Part shown: in pieces, positions 4,413-5,053 of the stretch | Numbering within the stretch: position 1 is the first letter of the stretch | How the letters are laid out: every line of letters starts with the position of its first letter | Source: Nitrospinota bacterium | GTDB lineage: Bacteria; UBA8248 | Assembly: GCA_003506735.1 (NCBI GenBank) | Contig: DNYS01000267.1 | Span: 8,819-13,871, forward strand | DNA: 5,053 nucleotides | Direction of reading: 5' to 3' | Made by a program: the position numbers and the translations under genes | The notes under the pieces: generated by a model | What the model saw: the letters and a program-made list of their open reading frames with translations, nothing else | Databases searched by the model: none | What the model was told of the DNA's origin: nothing

Positions 4413-5053
4413 ATGAATCAGGTTCTTTCCCAAGACGAGGTTGATGCTTTATTGCAAGGCGTCGCTGACGACGAGAGTGATTCCCCCTTAGGTGGAGCGG
4501 ATGAAGAAGAAAGTTCCGGCGGTGGGGGGATCGTGTCTTACGATCTAACGAGCCAGGAACGCATTATCCGCGGCCGGATGCCCACGTTGGAAATTATTCA
4601 CCAAAGATTCAGCCGTGCATTCCGGGGCGCCATCAGCGCGATGCTCCGCCGCGTGGTGGATGTTGCCATTGTCAGTACGGACATGATTAAATTCGGCGAG
4701 TTTTTGAAGACCATGCCCGTACCGACCAGTTTACATATTTACAAGATGGAACCGTTGCGCGGTTTCGCTCTGGTGGTGCTGGAGATGAAGCTGGTCCTCG
4801 CCCTCGTTGACGTCCTGTTTGGCGGAACGGCCAGGACCCAAGTGAAGGTCGAGGGCCGGGACTTCACGCCCATCGAGACCTATATTATCAAGCGAGTCGT
4901 CCTGAAACTGCTTGATGATTTGCAAACGGCATGGCGGCCTGTCCACGAACTCAATATTGAGTATTCCCGCTCCGAGGTGAACCCGCAGTTCGCCGGAATC
5001 GTCCCCCCAAGCGATTTGGTCGTGGTGGTTAACTTCGAAATGGAAATCGAGGA
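4413..5053 (+). CDS. fliM: Flagellar motor switch protein FliM, N-terminal part (3' end outside window)
   Basis: FliM is a C-ring protein that binds phospho-CheY and, with FliG and FliN, sets the direction of rotation. About 213 residues are present before the right edge; family members are usually about 320-340 aa, so roughly a third (including the FliN-like C-terminal domain) is missing. Residues 5-15 are LSQDEVDALLQ, the CheY-P binding motif, followed by an acidic, Gly-rich linker (17-39). The middle CheC-like domain starts near YDLTSQERIIRGRMPTLEII (43-62) and continues with FGEFLKTMPVPTSLHIYKME (94-113) and LVDVLFGGTARTQVKVEGRD (131-150), close to the E. coli LFGGDGR...KVEGREFT region. 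The intact CheY motif implies chemotactic control of this motor. It is the fifth gene of the motA operon. Confidence 0.96.
   Translation, partial: MNQVLSQDEVDALLQGVADDESDSPLGGADEEESSGGGGIVSYDLTSQERIIRGRMPTLEIIHQRFSRAFRGAISAMLRRVVDVAIVSTDMIKFGEFLKTMPVPTSLHIYKMEPLRGFALVVLEMKLVLALVDVLFGGTARTQVKVEGRDFTPIETYIIKRVVLKLLDDLQTAWRPVHELNIEYSRSEVNPQFAGIVPPSDLVVVVNFEMEIE

Overview
The window is a piece of a flagellar gene cluster, all genes on the + strand: the 3' end of flgE (hook), a 600-bp non-coding or weakly coding gap, then motA, two consecutive motB-type genes, fliL and the 5' part of fliM, which runs off the right edge. The gene order, a good sigma-54 type -24/-12 element, and FliM/FlgE sequences of Gram-negative type suggest a motile Gram-negative bacterium, most likely from the broad 'Deltaproteobacteria-like' groups (Desulfobacterota, Nitrospinota, NC10, SAR324 and similar). 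Taxonomy is inference from synteny and general protein character; no search was run.

Layout. 1-922: C-terminal ~306 residues of the hook protein. 951-1012: strong Rho-independent terminator (12-bp perfect GC stem, 8 T) closing the hook transcription unit. 1051-1068: near-consensus sigma-54 promoter. 1078-1522: long leader of about 445 nt before motA, holding a doubtful 58-codon ORF (1103-1279) interrupted by a C9A8 tract, a GC-rich hairpin (1231-1262) and a hairpin/pseudoknot candidate just before motA (1450-1499). 1523-2287 motA; 2315-3112 first motB-like gene; 3122-3850 second motB; 3868-4374 fliL; 4413-5053+ fliM. Gaps from motA onward are 9-38 nt, so motA-motB-motB-fliL-fliM looks like one operon.

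How they work together: MotA and MotB form the ion-driven stator, FliL is the membrane protein associated with the stator, FliM is the switch protein of the C-ring, and FlgE builds the hook. The most interesting point is that the two MotB-type proteins differ at the key site. The second (3122-3850) has the canonical transmembrane Asp; the first (2315-3112) has Ala at the aligned position together with other changes, yet keeps a full peptidoglycan-binding OmpA-like domain. This raises the possibility of an asymmetric MotB heterodimer or of a non-conducting anchoring or regulatory subunit. MotA carries the threonines that align with PomA T158 and T186, so sodium coupling is possible.
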